This document shows positions 23,307-24,590 of a stretch of DNA of 24,590 nucleotides, one piece after another. The position numbers were made by a program, and so were the translations under genes. Within the stretch, counting starts at the first letter, position 1, and each line of letters begins with the position of its first letter. The notes under the pieces are model-generated. The model was not told where the DNA came from. It saw nothing but the letters and a program-made list of their open reading frames with translations, and searched no databases. Where the stretch lies: assembly GCA_031288985.1 (NCBI GenBank), contig JAITQH010000039.1, positions 1 to 24,590 on the forward strand. The letters run 5' to 3'. This DNA is from Candidatus Methanoplasma sp. GTDB lineage: Archaea; Thermoplasmatota; Thermoplasmata; Methanomassiliicoccales; Methanomethylophilaceae.

Positions 23307-23596
23307 TTCTTGTTCTTCACCAATATCTCCCCTATCTTGGGGAGCAGCTCCGTCTTGGACATCTTGCCGCGCTCGACGCGGACGCATCCGCGTTTGGCCG
23401 CCCAATTGGCGGGATACGCCTTATTCTCGAACACGATGTACTCGAGGTCGAGGATCATCGCGCCCTTGGCGATGATGTCAAGATCCGGCTCCTTCACGCA
23501 GAGTTTCTTGGGAAGACGGCGGCCTTCCCCTCTCGTGCGGTCTATGTCGAAGTACTCCGGCCAAAGAACTATCGCGGTGTCCTCGTCGTATGCCAT
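23303..23596 (-). CDS. srp19: Signal recognition particle protein SRP19
   Basis: The 97-residue product is SRP19, which binds 7S RNA and prepares it for SRP54. IVLWPEYFD, RTRGEGRRLPKKL, the AYPANWAAKRG region and SKTELLPKI are the family's landmarks in order. The length is typical for archaea. The ATG at 23596 has ggtga just upstream. It overlaps the repair-enzyme gene by four bases and lies 77 bases downstream of rps8e, beyond a terminator, so it probably has its own promoter in that short gap. Confidence 0.93.
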   Translation of the reverse strand: MAYDEDTAIVLWPEYFDIDRTRGEGRRLPKKLCVKEPDLDIIAKGAMILDLEYIVFENKAYPANWAAKRGCVRVERGKMSKTELLPKIGEILVKNKK

Positions 23597-23633
23597 GGTT
23601 CACCGCAACGCTCTCAATGTTAATAATCCCGTT

Positions 23634-23666
23634 GAAAAAACAAAAGGCTCCGGGGCAGGGCCCGGA
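23634..23666 (-). terminator. Terminator of the S8e gene
   Basis: On the minus strand, TCCGGG and CCCGGA form a perfect 6-bp stem (23649-23666) followed by gccttttgttttttc. It starts eight bases after the S8e stop. Confidence 0.8.
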
Positions 23667-23673
23667 AATGTGA

Positions 23674-24054
23674 TCACTGCACCAATACTGCGTTGATGGC
23701 GCCGTCCTGGCCCGGTCTGGATGTGACGATGGCGTCTCCAAACTCGGTGACGATCGTTGCGCCCCTGTTCATGATGTTGCGCTGAACGTAGTTGGGGTCT
23801 GCGGGGTTGTGCGTGACGTTGAGGATCTTAGCCTTCTTGACTGTGTTGTCCTTCTTGTTCACGACGTTCGCGAATTGGGCCACGAGCACTCCGACCTTGA
23901 CGTCTCCGCCGGTGGTGCGGTACTGCTTGAGGGACTGTACGCCGAGTTTGGTGTACTGTTTCTCTCTGCCTATCTCGAATCTTCTCTTGCCGCGGCCGGA
24001 AACGAGTCTTCCGCCGGTAGGCTTTCTTCTGGATTTACCCTGCCAAAGTGCCAT
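23674..24054 (-). CDS. rps8e: 30S ribosomal protein S8e
   Basis: The 126-residue product is ribosomal protein S8e of the small subunit, found in archaea and eukaryotes only. The N-terminal MALWQGKSRRKPTGGR and the later KILNVTHNPADPNYVQRNIMNRG region are diagnostic. The ATG at 24054 gives the family's universal start; a longer frame to 24162 adds 36 unrelated residues and was rejected. No Shine-Dalgarno sequence is seen, and the TATA element lies only 28 bases upstream, so the message is nearly leaderless. Confidence 0.95.
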   Translation of the reverse strand: MALWQGKSRRKPTGGRLVSGRGKRRFEIGREKQYTKLGVQSLKQYRTTGGDVKVGVLVAQFANVVNKKDNTVKKAKILNVTHNPADPNYVQRNIMNRGATIVTEFGDAIVTSRPGQDGAINAVLVQ

Positions 24055-24081
24055 GGTGATCGACACGTCTATTACGGATTT

Positions 24082-24091
24082 GTATTTAAAA
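24082..24091 (-). promoter_or_regulatory. TATA element of the S8e gene
   Basis: TTTTAAATAC on the minus strand lies 28 bases upstream of the start codon, which predicts a transcript leader of only a few bases. Confidence 0.6.
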
Positions 24092-24181
24092 GTTATTGGA
24101 AGCCGAACAGGCCGCGAAACACGCCCCCCGACGCCCGCGGAGAATGACGGCCGGAATTTCACCGATGGCAGAAGCGCATCC

Positions 24182-24470
24182 CTATCGAATCGGGAACATA
24201 TATTCTGCGGTTGTTTCTCCGCGCTTGTCAGGCATCCGCTTCATAGGCCGCCTTCCTGAGCCGGCGATCTCTCCGACGAAGGAACGGCCGATGCCCGGAG
24301 CGCCGGCGATCTCTGCCGGAGTGCGCACCGCGATGCCCATGGCCGAGAATGTCCGGCATCTCCGTCGCTCTTCTCGCACGATCTCCGATGTCGGCGCCCA
24401 TCGCGGCCTCAACTCGACGATCGGACAAAATGCCGAATCGGATATGGTGCGGCCGGCATATCTTAGACAT
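24182..24470 (-). pseudogene. Possible frameshifted winged-helix regulator remnant
   Basis: No intact gene is convincing here, but two minus-strand frames read as pieces of one protein. From an ATG at 24470 the first frame gives MSKICRPHHIRFGILSDRR and continues to about 24330. A second frame continues with RTPAEIAGAPGIGRSFVGEI and then RMPDKRG, resembling the helix-turn-helix pattern TPAEIA..TGI.RS.V and a winged-helix ending. A single one-base shift near 24320-24340 would join them into about 120 residues. The segment GCCGGCGATCTCT occurs twice inside (24260-24272 and 24302-24314). This may be a decayed gene, a sequencing error or chance. Confidence 0.25.
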
Positions 24471-24495
24471 CCGATATGGTAAGAACGGTTGTACA

Positions 24496-24571
24496 GGTAA
24501 TGGACTGGTAATGGGCTGGTAATGGGCTGGTAATGGACTGGTAATGGACTGGTAATGGACTGGTAATGGAC
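24496..24571. repeat. Seven-copy 11-bp tandem repeat
   Basis: The unit ggtaatggact (or ggtaatgggct in copies 2 and 3) repeats without gaps from 24496 to 24571, with the last copy diverging at its end. Eleven is not a multiple of three, so it is not a coding repeat. It lies 19 bases from the window edge. Confidence 0.9.
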
Positions 24572-24590
24572 GAGCAAGAGCGGTAAAATG

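Noticed and set aside
24496..24571. CRISPR array or coding repeat
   Set aside because: The unit is 11 bases with no spacers, and the period is not a multiple of three.

Overview
The window looks like a piece of a methanogenic archaeon's chromosome, most likely from the Methanomassiliicoccales or close relatives. The archaeal signals are ribosomal protein S8e, SRP19, a probable RNase P Pop5 subunit, TATA-type promoters and near-leaderless starts. The methanogen signals are an hdrA-mvhD-mvhG-mvhA operon and a four-subunit 2-oxoacid:ferredoxin oxidoreductase. The lineage call is an inference from gene content and was not tested.

Layout. (1) 1-1710: a membrane-anchored exported protein on the minus strand (301-1311) under a promoter with two matching palindromes, then a 400-base divergent intergenic region. 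(2) 1713-5806: a tight plus-strand operon of a NifH-like reductase, NifD-like and NifK-like subunits and a NifX-like cofactor protein. All six P-cluster-type cysteines and one cofactor-type cysteine are present, but no nifE, nifN or nifB is in the window. This is the best candidate for an undescribed system, a nitrogenase-like reductase of unknown substrate. (3) 5947-11315: a six-gene operon joining an oxidoreductase (gamma, delta, alpha, beta) to an AMP-forming acyl/aryl-CoA ligase and a PLP aminotransferase. Together they could convert a carboxylic acid to an amino acid, or the reverse. (4) 11310-12164, minus strand: probable Pop5 and a membrane-anchored protein with a RING-like zinc region. 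(5) 12486-18710: hdrA (double-length), mvhD, mvhG (long N-terminal tail) and mvhA, the electron-bifurcating hydrogenase/heterodisulfide reductase module; hdrB and hdrC are not here. (6) 18865-20953: a small membrane-anchored protein and a DUF4143-type AAA ATPase preceded by twin near-perfect palindromes and bordered by mosaic repeats. (7) 21116-24054, minus strand: a housekeeping group in transcription order S8e, SRP19, NAD(P)HX repair enzyme, phosphoesterase. (8) 24055-24590: a possible frameshifted winged-helix remnant and a seven-copy 11-bp tandem repeat running to the window edge.

How it fits together: hydrogen oxidised by MvhADG feeds the flavin in HdrA, which would reduce ferredoxin and, with HdrBC from elsewhere, heterodisulfide. 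Reduced ferredoxin could drive both the oxidoreductase in its carboxylating direction and the NifH-like reductase. Low-potential electrons are therefore a plausible common theme of the three large operons, but this is inference. All family calls come from reading motifs by eye; no database search was run.
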